Source: Blattamonas nauphoetae
Lineage: Eukaryota; Preaxostyla; Oxymonadida
NCBI GenBank assembly: GCA_033064195.1
Contig: JARBJD010000182.1
Coordinates: 1-64,000, forward strand
DNA: 64,000 nt
Reading direction: 5' to 3'
Shown in pieces: positions 22,451 to 36,350 of the stretch. A program made the translations under genes and the position numbers. The notes under the pieces are model-generated. The model was not told the origin of the DNA. It was given only the letters and a program-made list of their open reading frames with translations, and did no database searches. How positions within the stretch are numbered: position 1 is the stretch's first letter; each line of letters begins with the position of its first letter.

Positions 22451-25400
22451 CTACTTTACTGGAGTTCCTCTCTGCTGACAATACGGACACGTTTTATTCG
22501 ACGTAATCCATCCATTCCATGCATCCTTCCTTGCAGCTAACCGGCAAGACGGGCACTCGGCACGGTCAGAGTGAGATGGAATGAGCATTCCTGTGACAAT
22601 GCAGGGCTCTTTCGTCTGAGAACACCGTTGGCATTCGAACATCGATGTATGAACTTGTGTCCCACAGTACAGACATCTCTGCGACCCAATCGCCTTCTCG
22701 CTCGACTTCTCGAGTGCCTTCTGGATCACCCACGTTTTGATGTTCGTCCGCTCGTTGGGGTCCATTCCCTCGAAGTGTTCGCTCGGGACTTTGATTGTTG
22801 ACGGGATGCTGATTTCCGACGAATCACTTGCTCCTCGCTGTTTTGCGTCGATGGCATCTGCAATGTCCAAATATTGGTTGAGGTAGACGTATGCCTGGTC
22901 TGTCATCCCAGCTGCTTTGCAGAACTTGCCTGCCTCGAAGAACGTGCGGTCTGAGGGGAGGAAGTCGAGGTAGCGGAGGAGACTCGAGGCAAGTGATGCG
23001 GTCACCTCTTTCATCTTCCTCTGTTGGCACACAACCATGTGGTGTGTGAAGTACGCAGCGTAGTTCAGTTGGATAAATTGTGGCGTGGGGAAGGCTGTAC
23101 CTTGTGTTGTGGAAGCGTTCTGCAGCAGAGACTGGAGGAACTTGCGGAGACTCGGGAGGAGCTGGCGGTCGTAGCCTGGGACGGAAGGATCGTGCGTCCT
23201 GGCGAGGGTGTGGATGGTAATGTTGCGATACATCTGTGCATATTCAGCTGAGGCGACTGACCCGTTCTTCACCAGCACTTGAAGGGCATCGCTGATCTGT
23301 CCATTCTTCGCGAGGAATTCGGTGTATTGTGCGGAATAGCGGGCGAGAGTTGCAGCTCCGAGTTTCTCAGCAGCGCGGAGGGCTTCTGTCCAGTTGCCCT
23401 GTTGGATGAGAACATCAATGGCTGCTTGGGTATGGCCGTGTTTGAGAAGCTCGTCTGCTCGTTTCTGTTCCTGCATGCGCTTGACGTACTCGCGCTCGAC
23501 TTCTTGTTCCTTGTCTGTCCCCTTTGCGGTCTGCCTGGCCTGATCCCAATAGTTCCCAGACATGTACGCGTCGATCGCCAATCCAGTCAATCCTGCTTCT
23601 TTGTAGACTCCTGCGGCGACGTCGAATTTGTTGAGAGACTTCAAGCGTTGTCCGACCTCGCGAGAGATGCCACTCCGATCAACTCCATGGTACTTCCCAG
23701 CAATGCGGACAGCATTCATCCAGATCGACTCAAGCTCGTCACTGGACGGTTCGACTTGTGCAGGTGCTGACGTTTCCATGAACGCTGGTTGGAGAACACT
23801 TCTGATGTGGCGGATGCCCGTTGTCGCTGCGAGGCAGGTGTGGATGGCACTTTCAAAGTCTCCGCTGTCTTCGAACAGCTGTGCGATCTTGTGGAGCTCG
23901 CTGATGGAGCAGCTTTCGAGAGCGTTCGTCTTCTTAATGTGGACACTGAATTCATTCATCGTGTTCGCAAACAGGTTGCGGAGTGTGGCAGTGTCGACAT
24001 CCTGTGACGAATCTCTGCCGTGTGTAGAATACGCAGAGTTCACTTCTTGTGCCACGCGGAGAGCGTCTTCCCAGCGGTTGGCCTCGACATACATCCGAAC
24101 AATCAGCTGAGGCTTCTTCGCGCGGTTGAGGAGTGACTCGGCCTGTGTCAGCTCGCCCCTCTCCATGCACATCGTTGCCTCTCCCACAAGCACAGTGTCC
24201 AGCTGCTTCCGATCGTACATCTCAGCCACACGCTTTGCAGAGCTGAAGTCATGCAGCTGTGTGTACATCTGCACACACTCTTTGAAAGCCTTTGCAGCAA
24301 TGTATGCCTTCTCGGCCTCTTCGTAGCGCCTGTCTTTCTGCAGAGACTGGGCCTGTTTGAGACGTGCTTCTCCCAACTTGTGAGCACAGTGCCCCCGTGC
24401 TGTTGAGAATGCCAGTTCAAACATTTTGTGAGTGCACGCAAAGTCGACAGCAACTTCCGGCATTCCCATTTGGACGAGGAGCTCCACACCCTTCTCTCCG
24501 CCAACAGCCTCCGCTCGTTTAAGGGCCAGATCGATCGCGCCTTTCTGGCCATCAGTGAGCTTGGCAACTCTGACTGCATCTTCCCACATTTCTTGCTCTT
24601 CGTACATTTTGATGGCTTCTTTCGGCTGTTTTGCTTCGATGAAGTGCTTCTCGGCGAGTGAGAACTGACCTTCCTTCTTCAGCTGCTTCGCGGCGTCGAA
24701 GTGAATCTGTTGGATCTTTGTAACTTTGTCCTTCGAAGTGAGAGTCTGCGCCTGCATCACAACGCGCACACACTCGTCATACATCTTGTGTTTGCGGTAC
24801 ATCTCAATCGCTTTGTCGATCTGTCCAACTTCGCAGTACAGCTTCTCTGCGTCTTTCAGCTTGCCCGCCTTCTCAAGTGACTTGGCCTGGCTGGAATAGA
24901 ACTTGGACGCCTCTTCTTCGCTCAGGTGCTGTCTGGCGAGCTTCTGTGCAGCGTCCCACAAACCAGCTGTGCAGTACATCGACAGGGCATCTCGGGGAGT
25001 GCCAGCGTACACGAAGAACCGCTCAGCTTCGTTGTAATTCATGATGCTCTCAAAGTGCTCGGCCACACGGTGTGCAAAGTCCTTGAGAGATGCCGATGAG
25101 GCACTTTGTTTCTTCCCACCGGAGAAGATGGTGCTGAGGTACGAGGCAGCCTTGTCCCACAATCTGTGCTCGACAGCCGCTTCGATGGCGAGTTCGGCAT
25201 GGTCCGCATCGACAAAGTGGACGATGGCTTGCTCGATCTGTCCCTGCGAGAGACACCACTCTCCCCACTTCTTGTTCAGCTCCTTCTCCTTTCCTGGTTC
25301 GACAGAACGGGCGAGAAGGACAGCGGGTCTGAATGCGTGTCCTTTCGTGTAACTTTTGAGGGCTGCATCGAATCTTCCGAGATGTTCGTACAGCTCACCC

Positions 25401-28067
25401 GCCTTTCCAAACATTTCCAACTTGTCCAATGCAGAAATGATGGAATGGATGATCGACTCCGAGAATTCCGCATCGGTCTGGACAACTTCACTCGAGTTCA
25501 TCACATTCACAGCACCTTCCGCTGGTTCTGTATGAGTGAGAACAACGCGGGCAGCTTCCGACGGGACACAGCCTTTGAGGTAGAGCTGAACTGCTTCCTC
25601 CAGTTGACCCTCTCTTTCCCTGATCTTTCCAGCTTTCTCCTCCTGATTGGTCTTGATCAGCCATTGGAAGTACGATGATTTCAATGACTCTTCTTGCGGA
25701 TGCTTGCACTTTGTTGCGACTCTGATTGTGTCCTCCCACTTGTGCATTCTCTGATACATGTCCATCGCTTGGTCAACTTCATGCTGCTGCAACAGAATCT
25801 GTTCAGCTTTGTCGAAATCCTTGTTCATCAGAGCAATCCTCCACTTCACACTCGGCTGGCTGTATCCAGACCCAGGCTTGCCTCGTGTCTCCTGCTCAGC
25901 GTGGAGAGCGAGGGCGTTCAGTTTTGAGAGGTAGCGTGCTTTCGACACGTCGCAGACGGCTGCTGCACAACGCTCGGCAATCACAAGATCCCCAGCCTTG
26001 TTAGCTTCGATTCCAAGTTGGTTCCACATCGTTTCTGTTTCAGGAGTGAGCGGAATCCGGCCAAGAATATCAGCACACAGTTGGAGTTGCTTTTCTTGGA
26101 GAGCTTCTCCAAACTGGATGAAGTTTGAGTTCAATTTGTAATACATCTTTGTCATTCCCTCATCCACAATCACATTCCTCTGCCCGTCCTCGCTCTTCAT
26201 CACTCCCACAACATCTCCCTTCAGTCCCGCGTGGACTGACACTCTGTCAGGCGAGTCGATGTTATACCACGTGCACAGGTTTGTCTTGTCTTGCGCGATG
26301 ATCACGTCTGTCTCGGGAACCCATTGGACGTGTTGGCATGACGAGAGGAGAATGTGGGTCTCTTCCCCCTTCACGTTGAAGAGCGAGAGGCGATGGCGCT
26401 TGTCTCGGAAGAGGAGCCTGTCGCCCTTTGAGCTGAGTGAAAGAAGATCGATTTTTGAATTGTTATGAACTGTACACAAAGTGATTGATGTGTTCAAATC
26501 GAGAATTCGGACGGTTTGTGCATCTGTGAGATATGCAACACGGAAGAGAGGCTGCTGAACACCTCTCGTTGTTCGATGATGAGGATCGTCGATGTTGCAG
26601 AGACTGAACAAGTTTTTGGATGCAAAATCAGTTCGAACTGTTCCCAGAAGGTCGTGATTTCCGTATTGAACAAACGTGAGCTCTCCCGGCGTGATAATCA
26701 CACATACAGATTCGTGCTCGAAGTTGAACCTTTCCTTGTTGGTTACGTGCCAATCAACCTCGCTCAAGTTTTGTTTGACCAAATCTCCAAGGAGAAGAGA
26801 AGCTGCCGTGTTGGCCACGAGATATCGATCTTTGAAAATCCGAATGTTTGTGATTTCATGATTCTGTCCACTCTTCAATTCGAATTGTTTGTCTGTCCCC
26901 AAAACTTTGACATTTACATGGCTTCCAGATGAATATACAAATTCGTATTTGCTTTTATATCGTATCCTCCGCAGGCAGGCATCGAAAAGAGCGACGCAAT
27001 CCGCCGATGTACCCACAGCAATGCGTGATCCGTCAAGTGCCCACGAGAGTGTAGTAACCGCATAAAGGTTATCAATGTGTTGTTCAAAATCTTCCTCCCA
27101 GTGAGAGAGACGATGTGAATACGAAAATACTCGAAGACTTGAAAAAATGTGAGAAAGAAGGACTAGTAAATTGTAAACAAAGGCCAAACCTGTTAAAGCT
27201 GCCAACGATAACACTTTGGCCTGTTGGAGAGAGTGTAAGTGCGGTAAATTCCTTTTGGTTCTCTTTTGTGTTGTAGTCAAAGACACGACTGACAGAGCCA
27301 TCTGGATTATAAAAAACGACTTTGTTATCATTCCCTGCGACAACAATACTATGTCCCCATCCAAGAGCACGTGGTGGGCAAGGATGGCGTGCAAACCGGA
27401 CTGGGTCAGTGTTTTCTTCGAAAGAATATTGAGTAATTGTCCCGTCAATATGTCCAGACAGAATGGACTTTCCATCAATGGAAGCACATATTGATATTGG
27501 GCAAGTTGCCGAGCTGTACAACGTTGCTATCCTCTTCTCCTTTAGATGGGCGAATCTTACCTGGATTGGTGAGTGCTAAACAAAAAGTCACACCTTTCCA
27601 TCAGCAAGACCAAAAACAATTAGATGTGGATTGTTAGACGGCCAGCAAAGGCATACAATTGGTGATGTTTGAGGTTTGAACGGCTTGCCTTGAACTGGTG
27701 GGGATTTCGGATCTGACGAAACCTCAAAAATACTTAATACATCATCACTAGTTGAAATTATGAATTTAGTCCCGTCTGGACTCCAAGCAAGATTAGTGAC
27801 AATGATGGGTTGGGTTTTCCCCTTTGAAATTGAAGAAATCGCAAAAGGCGACGAAATAAAATGAAAAGAGAGATAAAATTAAGAGACCTTCTCATATGGT
27901 TTCGGTTGGACATCTGTCAGAAATGTTCCTTTGTCATCATATAATCTGATTGTTTTACCACCGTTGACTGAAATGAGTTGTCCATTCGATGGCGAGAATG
28001 CGACTGCACGACATGGTTCAAAGGAATCTCCAGCAGGGTGGAGAGTGGCCTTATATCGGAGATTCAT
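22451..28067 (-). CDS. IFT172: Intraflagellar transport protein IFT172
   Basis: Largest subunit of the IFT-B train that carries cargo along the axoneme. The N-terminal WD40 propellers are recognisable by CRAVAFSPSNGQLISV, KSILSGHIDGTITQY, RFARHPCPPRALGW and LSWALDGSRIAVGT. A long TPR-like helical solenoid (about 1,100 residues) follows, with KARYLSKLNALALHA and MDMYQRMHKWEDTIRVA, and a late FYEAGKFCKAAGMTDQAYVY motif. The C-terminus has cysteine pairs (CLYCGTQ, CQRCS, CPSC, CPYCQQ) that look like zinc ribbons. All this follows the order of IFT172. Three short introns near the 5' end (for example 33 nt at about 27550) restore GK-VRFAHLKEK and GSFN-SLRVF across the junctions. The rest is one exon of about 4.7 kb. 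Its presence implies a flagellated stage. Confidence 0.96.
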
Positions 28068-28079
28068 ACGATGAATCTA

Positions 28080-29735
28080 CACAGAGAAGTTGAAGAAAAA
28101 AAGACAGATTTGGGTCTGATCAACCTGCCCGATAGAACGGGGCACAAGTCTATTCAGATCAATCATTTCAAAATAGATCAATAAAAAACTGATGTTTATA
28201 TATAGCTGTATGACAGAGTTTTTTTGCATGTCAAAATGTCAATAATTATCGGCTATGGGTATCGATCACACAATGATCTTGTAACGCTCTCGGATTGTGC
28301 CCTGGGTAGTTTGAAACATGTTGAAATCTCATTTTCCTTCGATTAGGAAAGCTATTCCGGTAGAAACAGATGTGATTGTGCATGATGAGAAATTCAAAAC
28401 AACACTGTAATGATGATGAAATGCGATTTTAAAACTCATGATTTGGATCAAAAAATGTCAAAAAAGACAGAATACAACCGTGCGTTGAGATATGTCCCAA
28501 AGAAGATGCCCAAAAGCAGGTTGATGATTGAATCGTGTGACAGGCGGATCAAGACTGTAGGGACAAGAGAGATGGTATGACTGGATCACGACTACAACCG
28601 TCACATCACTGAAGAGTCTAAGTCGGTCCACTGAACCATGTGAAGCAAAGGCCAACGTTGACATGGTGAGGAGGAGAGATGTGGACTCTAATCAAGATGA
28701 ATGATGAAAGAATGTGATAGACCACTGAAAAAGCAGAAATTTGGTTTGAATCTCTCTTTTCTTGCATATATCACTGGTTTTTGGAAAGATAGGGAGACTC
28801 GCTGTTCTGTGAAAGATAATGCTGATCAACGGGAAAATGATGAAGAAAAATAGTCAAAAGAGCATACAGATCATAAGAATGACGGTTGAATGAACTTTCT
28901 GACGAATTAACGAACAAATTCAAGAATCGAGGACGATGTTTTGACAAAGGCATGTGTGGAATGGGGATTGAACAAACCTAGGTCTGCTTTGAGAAAGAAA
29001 GGATGTCAATTCTGTGTGTACTTGTGAAAAAAGCAAACTTGTGTCTTATGGTTCTGTTCTTTGCAGGTTAATGATGCATTCAGAAGACTTGGATCCAGCT
29101 TGTGATCAGTGTGAGAACGATGAGCAAAATCTGGAGGGCCACTATAATTGTGCGGTGAACAGGAAAGTAGCATACAGAATCATTTAAATATCATCGGATA
29201 GAGATGGTTGGTCATCAAAAGATCGATTGTCGATACCAAGTTGAGATTGTGCTAAGTTCCAATTCAGAATGCACTGATGGAGAACGGGTTTTCTAAGAAA
29301 TCCGATAGAAGAGCAGATATCGCCTTTTCGGCAAGTGGATCAGGATCATCCCACGATTCACACAAAATATTGATGATTTGGGTTAGAAGGCAGTAAACTG
29401 CATCGCTATCCACGTAAAACTGGATTAAAGTCACTATACTGTCGGGTTTATTTCGAATTTACCTGATTACCGTCTTATTCAAGGAAATGAGAAAAGATCT
29501 CAGACCCACAATCAAAAACCTCCATGTCATGACATGTCAACGCTTTTCCGAAAAACTGGTCTGTCATGTCATGTCAGACAGGTATATGTTTATATCAAAA
29601 AGAACAATGAAATGAAGAAACTCATCCACCTGTTGAGTCAAACGAAAATCAAGAGGAAATCAGCAAATGGCCTTCATTGGTCCTCAAAAAAGAAGTTGGT
29701 CGAGGATTCCAAATGAATGACCAGAAATAAATGTC
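28080..29735. other. Sparse 1.6-kb region with one candidate small gene
   Basis: This region has no recognised gene. On the minus strand at about 28664-28455 two short stretches could form a small spliced gene: MSTLAFASHGSVDRLRLFS, then after a GT...CCCTACAG segment a hydrophobic LSHDSIINLLLGIFFGTYLN that would span a membrane. The junction phase is not settled and the 3' end is unknown. Elsewhere the sequence is AT-rich with frequent stops in every frame. Confidence 0.3.
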
Positions 29736-29741
29736 GTCTTG

Positions 29742-30593
29742 TCAATCCTTCTTCTTTTTCCGACACGGGCAGCAAGCACAGTACGAGCAGCACAGAACAC
29801 GGAAGAATGTGTCACAATATGGCCGATGGAGGGAGTCACCAGATGAACAGATGAAAATGAGGAGAACAATCACCATAATGAGATAAATCACCCCCCAACG
29901 ATGGAATTCGAGAGGAACTGAACATATGAGTAAAAAAGGAACAGACAGCACGAAAATTGCCCATTCCAAACAATAATTAACGGTTCTTCATAGTTCTTCG
30001 TCCCAGTACGTGCTGAATCTTCTTCCTCAACGAAGTCAGAACGAGGCATCTGTGGGAGTATTGAAACAAGAAATGTATACTATCTCGATCGAGGTTTTCG
30101 AGGACGTGTCACAAAGAAATATAACTCTGTCGACAGGAGACATCATAAATAATCCAGAAATAATGAGAATGAAAGCAAGAGAGCGATACTGTACATGAGG
30201 GAGGTCTGTATTGGCACTGTCGTCTGGTTCATAGCAAATCGGAGGCCATCCAGTGAGATTGGTTGCCGAATATTCTTCCAGAAATGTAAAATCCTCTGGT
30301 TCACAGTCAACTTCACTATACGTGTTAAGAAAATATGGCGGTTGTGTATCTCCTGATTGAACTGAAGTATTCATGACACAGAGATTGGAGCAGTTTGGGA
30401 GCTTGAGAGAGGTGTTGAAATGATAGAAGATCGTCAGATTATCTGATGAACATGAGGACTTGAAGAAAACACGACTTTCAAGATTTTCCCGAAATATTCT
30501 CCCAGGAAAAACTGGAGTTTTGGAGACATGAACTGCATTAGAGCGGGAAGCTGCATGAGAAATCCAGCATAGACTGAGAAAAACTTGAAACAT
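29742..30593 (-). CDS. Secretory-pathway membrane protein, unknown family
   Basis: I do not recognise the family. The first exon (about 30593-30205) begins with a signal peptide (MFQVFLSLCWISHA) and continues as an extracellular stretch with several cysteines and N-glycosylation sequons (NLT, NTS, NCS). Downstream exons give an acidic loop (SDFVEEEDSARTGTKNYEEP), at least one transmembrane segment (GVIYLIMVIVLLIFICSS), and a cytosolic cysteine cluster ending CCSYCACCPCRKKKKD. The cysteine cluster beside a membrane could be palmitoylated, and the basic end could be a retrieval-type tail. Both are guesses. Two introns are needed, and one junction near 29960 is not settled. The gene is divergent from lunapark with 45 bp between start codons. 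Confidence 0.55.
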
Positions 30594-30638
30594 AACGATC
30601 CGACAATCACACTTTTCTCCATTCCTTCGTTCTCTCTG

Positions 30639-31704
30639 ATGGGTCTGGTATTCTCAACAGCTTCCCAGAGGGAGCAATACTATGGAAAACGACTTCGGTC
30701 TCTTGCACAGCAATTTGCTCAACTTAGAGAAGATTTAGATGCCTCAGAAAAAGCAACACATTACTGGATCTTTATCATTGATGCTGTCGTCTTCACAATC
30801 CTTGGACTAATGATTTACTTGGCATATTCTCAGAAAGTTCAACGGTGGATACCCGTTGTGTTATTACTAGGGTACATGACCTTCCGAATTCTCCTCTCAT
30901 ATTCTCTCAACAATCGTCCAAAAAGAATACGCAAAAAGATGTACAAATGTCTTATGAAGACCGAAAAAGTTGTTGAAGTTATCTTGGATGAGCTAAATGG
31001 ACGACAAGTCACCAGTCTCCTTCAAAAATTTGCTCTCCCGATTGATGCAAATGACAGAAGGTTATACTTTCAACGACTCTATCAAACATACTCACTCTTT
31101 GATGAATCAAAACTTTCGCCAACAGATCCTCGACGATCAACTGAACAGAACAGAGATACGTTCACACACCGTTCAAATTCTCACTATGCTCGCTCCTCCC
31201 ATCAGCGGTCAAATTCATATCGTGCTTCACATCTTTCCAATGCCAGAGATTCATCTCGGCCGAGTTCTCCAAATCCATATGACGAACGAGTCAGAACTCC
31301 AACTGGTTTTTCATCTGTCGTCCAAACTCATCCTATTTCGACAGACAGCTTTTATGATCCTGAATTTTCACGTGAAAGTATTCGCCCACGCCGTAGCTTG
31401 ACAATTCGAGAGGAAGAGGATGATGATCAATACATATCGAAAGCAATCACTCCACCATCTCTCCCATCAATTGGAAGTGATGAAAGGACTCAACTATCAC
31501 CTCCACGGGAGTATGTACCTTTTATAACGTATTATTCATCTTCTTAAGGTTTATTGATCTTATCTGTCAAAATTGTCATGCTCTCAATGGGAAAACAACA
31601 TCTCTTCTTCTCCCCAACTTGGGTATCCTTCTCTTTGTTCTTGCATTAGCCTTTTAGAATACTATTGTCCCCATTGCAACCATTTGAACCAACCAAACTC
31701 ATGA
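30639..31704 (+). CDS. LNPK: Lunapark-like ER junction protein
   Basis: Lunapark stabilises three-way junctions of the tubular ER network. The protein starts MGLVFS, near the MG..F start of the family. Then come a coiled coil (YYGKRLRSLAQQFAQLREDL), two transmembrane hairpins (WIFIIDAVVFTILGLMIYLA; IPVVLLLGYMTFRILLSYSL), a second coiled coil and a long Ser/Arg-rich linker. The four-cysteine zinc finger at the C-terminus is split by introns: ICQNCHALNG, then YYCPHCNHLNQPNS, matching the family's C..C..HNG...C..C...N. Two introns are needed, 31529-31548 (20 nt) and 31623-31657 (35 nt). With both removed the length is 336 residues with no stop. The first is exceptionally short but is the only GT...AG choice that keeps frame. 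Confidence 0.82.
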
Positions 31705-32009
31705 ACAACCGGAAAACCACCTTCTTCTTTCATGCACATCTGAGATCTCTTAATCTTTCTTAATTCATGTTATTAACTGCATTTCACCTCTTCTTTGTCT
31801 CTGTGTGATTCATTCTTGTGTCATTCTCGATATTTCTCACGTCACTCATCAATCGTCTCATTCTCTCTGACTCTCCAGCAACTTCTGCTCAAATGCAAAA
31901 AACTATCTGTGCCTATATCATGTCTTCAGTTAACTTTGAACTTCCTAGATTTGTTAAAGAGTACCTCGATCACTCTCCAGTGATCGACGAGTTATGGCTT
32001 CCTCCACTC

Positions 32010-32128
32010 GAGATGAAGATAGATTGAGTATATTTCCTGTGAATTGAGTCAAATTAAGCTAATTAATGAGGTTATTCTTCTAATTATCTCCTATCTCTTC
32101 TCGTGAAGTGATCATCCCTTTGTTACTC
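32010..32128 (+). repeat. DIRS left inverted terminal repeat
   Basis: Reverse-complement match to 36476-36594. It begins GAGATGAAGATAGATTGAG and ends TTTGTTACTC. The outer 42 bp (31968-32009) have no partner in the right repeat but match the internal region at 36253-36315. Confidence 0.93.
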
Positions 32129-35100
32129 CTTGAATTGTAGTCAACATAGTTTTCTCGATGATACCATCTCCTAGGGTGATTTCATGGCCTCCAGATGCCA
32201 CTCTTTTGCACCAAAGTGTTCAAAGGATGTTCAATATGCGGACAGAATGGGCTTATGCCTTGCAAGCGATGCAAATGAATGACGACGGAAAACTCCTCGA
32301 ATATGAACATTTCCGGGTCCCCGAGGGATCAGAGAGGATCCTTGGAGCTCTCTTCCACATCTGCAGAGGTCTGGTCAACGAGGTAGACCTTCTGACGCAA
32401 CAAAACTCGAACGAATGGCTCGGGCTTGCTCCACCAGAAACAACTTGGCCGATGGCAGGATCTCTACTTTATCAGGCTCGACAACCACCACCGACCACTA
32501 CATTCCGACGATCGATGTCCCCGGCACCTTCGGGCTCCATAGGCCGAGTAACTCCGCCGATGTTTCAGAATTTGCAGCACGCGGCAACTTTGCAGTGGGA
32601 CACTGCTGACGTTCAGCCACGAAGTATTCTTCGTCCAACGGCTGGGAGACAAGATGAAGACCAAGATATGGAGGAGGATCGGGTATTAGACGAAAGCGCA
32701 GAAGAGAAGCTGCTGGATATGATTGATCGGCTCCCTGACTTTGAATGGGATTCTAGCGATGAAGATGAGGTTCGAGAACGTGTGAAGGAAGCCAAGGATC
32801 TGTACGACGGCTACCCGGATCTGATCGCAGAAGAGGGGTTTGATCAACGTCTCGCGCCCCTCAATTCGACTCTTCTAAGAATTGAAGTAGAGACGAATCA
32901 TCTCATCACGATGGGGCTGGGAGCCTTGTCCAGGCCGGAGACAGATGGTAACGACAGGCGGTCGTTACATCTCATGACTCAAAAAGCGGGTGAGCTTGCC
33001 CACCGGCTCAACAGAGCGCGTATCTCGCATATCCTGAAGGTCCACGCGAGACCTTTGCTTGATCGGAGGAAGGCGGATTCGCTGTCGAAACAAAGGGCGA
33101 TGCTGGTATCCCTCCAGGAGGAAACAAAAAGACGAGACCTCGCAAGGAGGCAGACGTTTTTTCGCAGGGGCCCCAACCAGGGGCGTTACTTTCAACACAA
33201 TTCCTTCTCGGGGGCTCAGAGGGAAAGACAGTTCAACCAACCGGTTCCAACCCAGGCTGGTCAACGACACGCTCGCCCAACGTCGCCGGGTCGTCAGTTC
33301 GGGCAGCAGACCTCCCATCAAAATCGTTCGAGGCCAAAAGGCTTCCAACCACAGCCAACGCCAAAATTCCAGCGCCGTTCGCAGTATTAGATGGGCACGA
33401 ACCGAAGGAGGACGGTCCAGTCCCTCCAACAACGAAGATAGATCAGGAAGGTGGAATTGGGGGGAAAGGTCGGTCGGCATTGGGAGAGCTGGGTGAGATT
33501 CGGGATGGGAGAGGACATGAGAGACGGATGGAGGATCGAATGGAACTCGAGGGGCCCGCCAGCAACTATTGGGCACCCCTTCGAGTTGAACCTTGCGGAG
33601 GTGGAGAAGATTGGACTGAAGGAAACGATAGGGATGGAATTAAAAGAGGGCATCATTCAAGAAGTGGAAAGAGAAGACGTGAAATGCTGGAACACGACCT
33701 TCGTCATACGGAAGAAGGACGGCTCCTGGCGGCGCATCCTAGATTGCCGCCGTGTGAACGAGCACGTCGCACATCATCATTTCAAGATGGACAACAATTC
33801 GACCGTGGCACAACTTCTGTTCGACGGCGCTTGGATGACAAGCGTCGACTTAACTCAGGCCTACACCCATATTCCACTCCATATTCAAGATCAGCCGTAC
33901 TTCGGCTTCGTAGTGGGGGGAAGGTATTTCATCCAGCGGACTCTATGTTTCGGGTTGGCATCTGCTCCCCGTCTGTTTACAAAGATTCTCAGGCCAGTGG
34001 TGGCCCTGTTTCGCCCACTGTTCTCGATAGTCGTGTACTTGGACGATTTTCTTTTGATTCACAAGTCAGAGAGCGAGGGAAGTTCAAACACACAGGCGGT
34101 GATACATCTGCTGTCGCAACTAGGCTTTACAGTAAACGAAGGGAAGTCACATCTAGTTCCCACACAAAGAATAGAGTATCTCGGTTTCGTCTGGGACTCC
34201 GTCGTGAACAGTGTCAGCGTTGGAAAAGACAAGATTCGGGGAATGAGAGAGCTTGTGAGAGAGAGGCTGAGACAAGATCAGAAGGGGGGACACTGTCGGG
34301 TTCGGACGATCGCCTCAATGGTGGGAAAATTACAGTCAATCGGGTTTGTGGACCCGCTTGCCTTCTTCAACACAAGGCACCTCACAAGCTGGAAGGACAA
34401 TATCGTCCAAGAAGGAGGATGGGGCAGTGGAGGAACACTAACGCCGTCAGCGGTCCAGGAAATGAGGTGGTGGATGTCCAGATTGGGTCGTTCGATCGAA
34501 CGTTCTCTCAAGATGTTCGACCAGACGGTCAGTATGACCACCGACGCAAGCAGCTTGGGAGTCGGGGTCGTTTGGTCAAGAGGAGGCATCCAGGAAGCTT
34601 GGCAAGTCCACTTCAACGAGGAAGAGAGTGCCTGGTCGAGCAACAGGAGAGAGGCTGTTGCAATCGTGCGAGGGTTTGTGGAAGGAGCCAAAAGGGGACT
34701 GATCAGAGAGGGAGACGATGTTTTAGTCTTGTCGGACAACCAAGTTGCGGTAGCGAACATAAACAGGCGCTCGTCGGCCTTGTCCCTCGTCGATCTTTTT
34801 GTCCATCTGTTCGAGGCAGCAGGCGCCATCAACTGTCGGCTCTGGGCCGAGTACATTCCTGGCGAAGAGAACACAGTCGCAGACAGGCTCTCTCGGATCC
34901 GAGACGCAACCGATTATTCACTGAAACGAGAAGTGTTCAACAAACTCGTGGACCACTTCCAGATCACGCCGTCGGTGGATGCGTTTGCCACAGCGAGCAA
35001 CAGACAAGTCGAAAGGTATTGGAGTCTGGCTTGGGAGAAGGAATCGGCCGGGACGAACGCCCTCCTTCAGGATTGGACGAGGGAACACTGTGTGTACGCC

Positions 35101-36252
35101 TTCCCGCCGGTTCCACTTGTTCCAAGGATTGTGCGGAAATTGATGGGCCAACCGACAACGATGATCCTGGTCGTTCCCGATTGGACCACACTGTTGGGCA
35201 GGGAGGAGATCGAAAAGATGTCGTCGAGGTGTTTGCACATGGGAAGAACGGCGGAGATAACAGTGGAGGGGGTTGGAATGCAAGCAGCGGGGAGCGGCCG
35301 TCCACCAGGAACGCTGAAAGCATTCTTGGTGGAGAAATTTGGGAAGGGTTGGCATTAGAGAGAGGGATCAATCAGCGGACGTTGTTTTTGATGTTATCTG
35401 GATTCAGCGAATCAACAAAACGGCAATATGCTGGGGCCATCAGGCGATGGATTCAACACGCAAACTCGGTCGGAAGAGATTGGAGGGACATGGGTCAGGT
35501 TGAGGTGGCCAACTTTATTACAGAATGGTCAATTAGAACAAGCTCATCGAGCTCGGCTGGGGGTGCAAGAAGTGCACTATCTTTTCTGTCGCAACTACTG
35601 GATCAAGGACAAGTGGGGGAGGCGCTTGTCGTGAAACAAACGATGAAGGGTATCCGGCGAGTGCACGTTCCGAAGAGCAGATACAAAGAAATATTCGACG
35701 CGGAATTAGTCGAGAATGAAGTTCGGAGGATGTGGAACCCTGAGCACGAACTGAAGGAGACTGAGATTGAGGCAGCGGTTGCCACGCTCCTCGTCCTTCA
35801 GCATGGAGTGCGCTTTACGGAAATAGCTCAGATACAAAGGGAAACAATGTTTATCAATGCGGAGGATGAAAGCTTAGTGGTAAGAATGCAGCTAAAGACG
35901 GATGATGAGGTGAGAGATCATGTTTTGAATGAAGCGAACTTACAAGAAGGATTGAGAGTCGCGGATTGGATTGGACAGCTGGATCGAAAGATGGGAATTG
36001 ATTGGGAGGGGCAATTAGTCGGAGGGGGAGGTCTCAGGACGGAGAGGGACATCAGAAGGTTGGTTGGGCAGCTGATGAAGGCAGCCGGGATCGACACAAA
36101 TGAATACACGCCGTATTCTCTAAAGCATGCGGGAATTGCCAAGAGGAAGCAGAGGGGATGGGACATGGGCAGCCTCGCGAAAGGGGTGAGACTATCAAAA
36201 AATTCAAAGGTCATGGAAAAACACTACATCAAACCTATCGAGGATCCCAACA

Positions 36253-36350
36253 AACTCAATCTATCTTCATCTCGAGTGGAGGAAGCCATAACTCGTCGAT
36301 CACTGGAGAGTGATCTCGAGTATGGTTCCGAAATGAGAGATGAAGATAGA
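36253..36350 (+). repeat. DIRS internal complementary region
   Basis: The first part (to about 36315) is the reverse complement of the element's left terminus and the second part (to 36350) of its right terminus. The two meet at a shared GATC. This matches the circle-junction template proposed for DIRS replication. It lies inside the 3' end of the recombinase region, as in other members. Confidence 0.9.
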
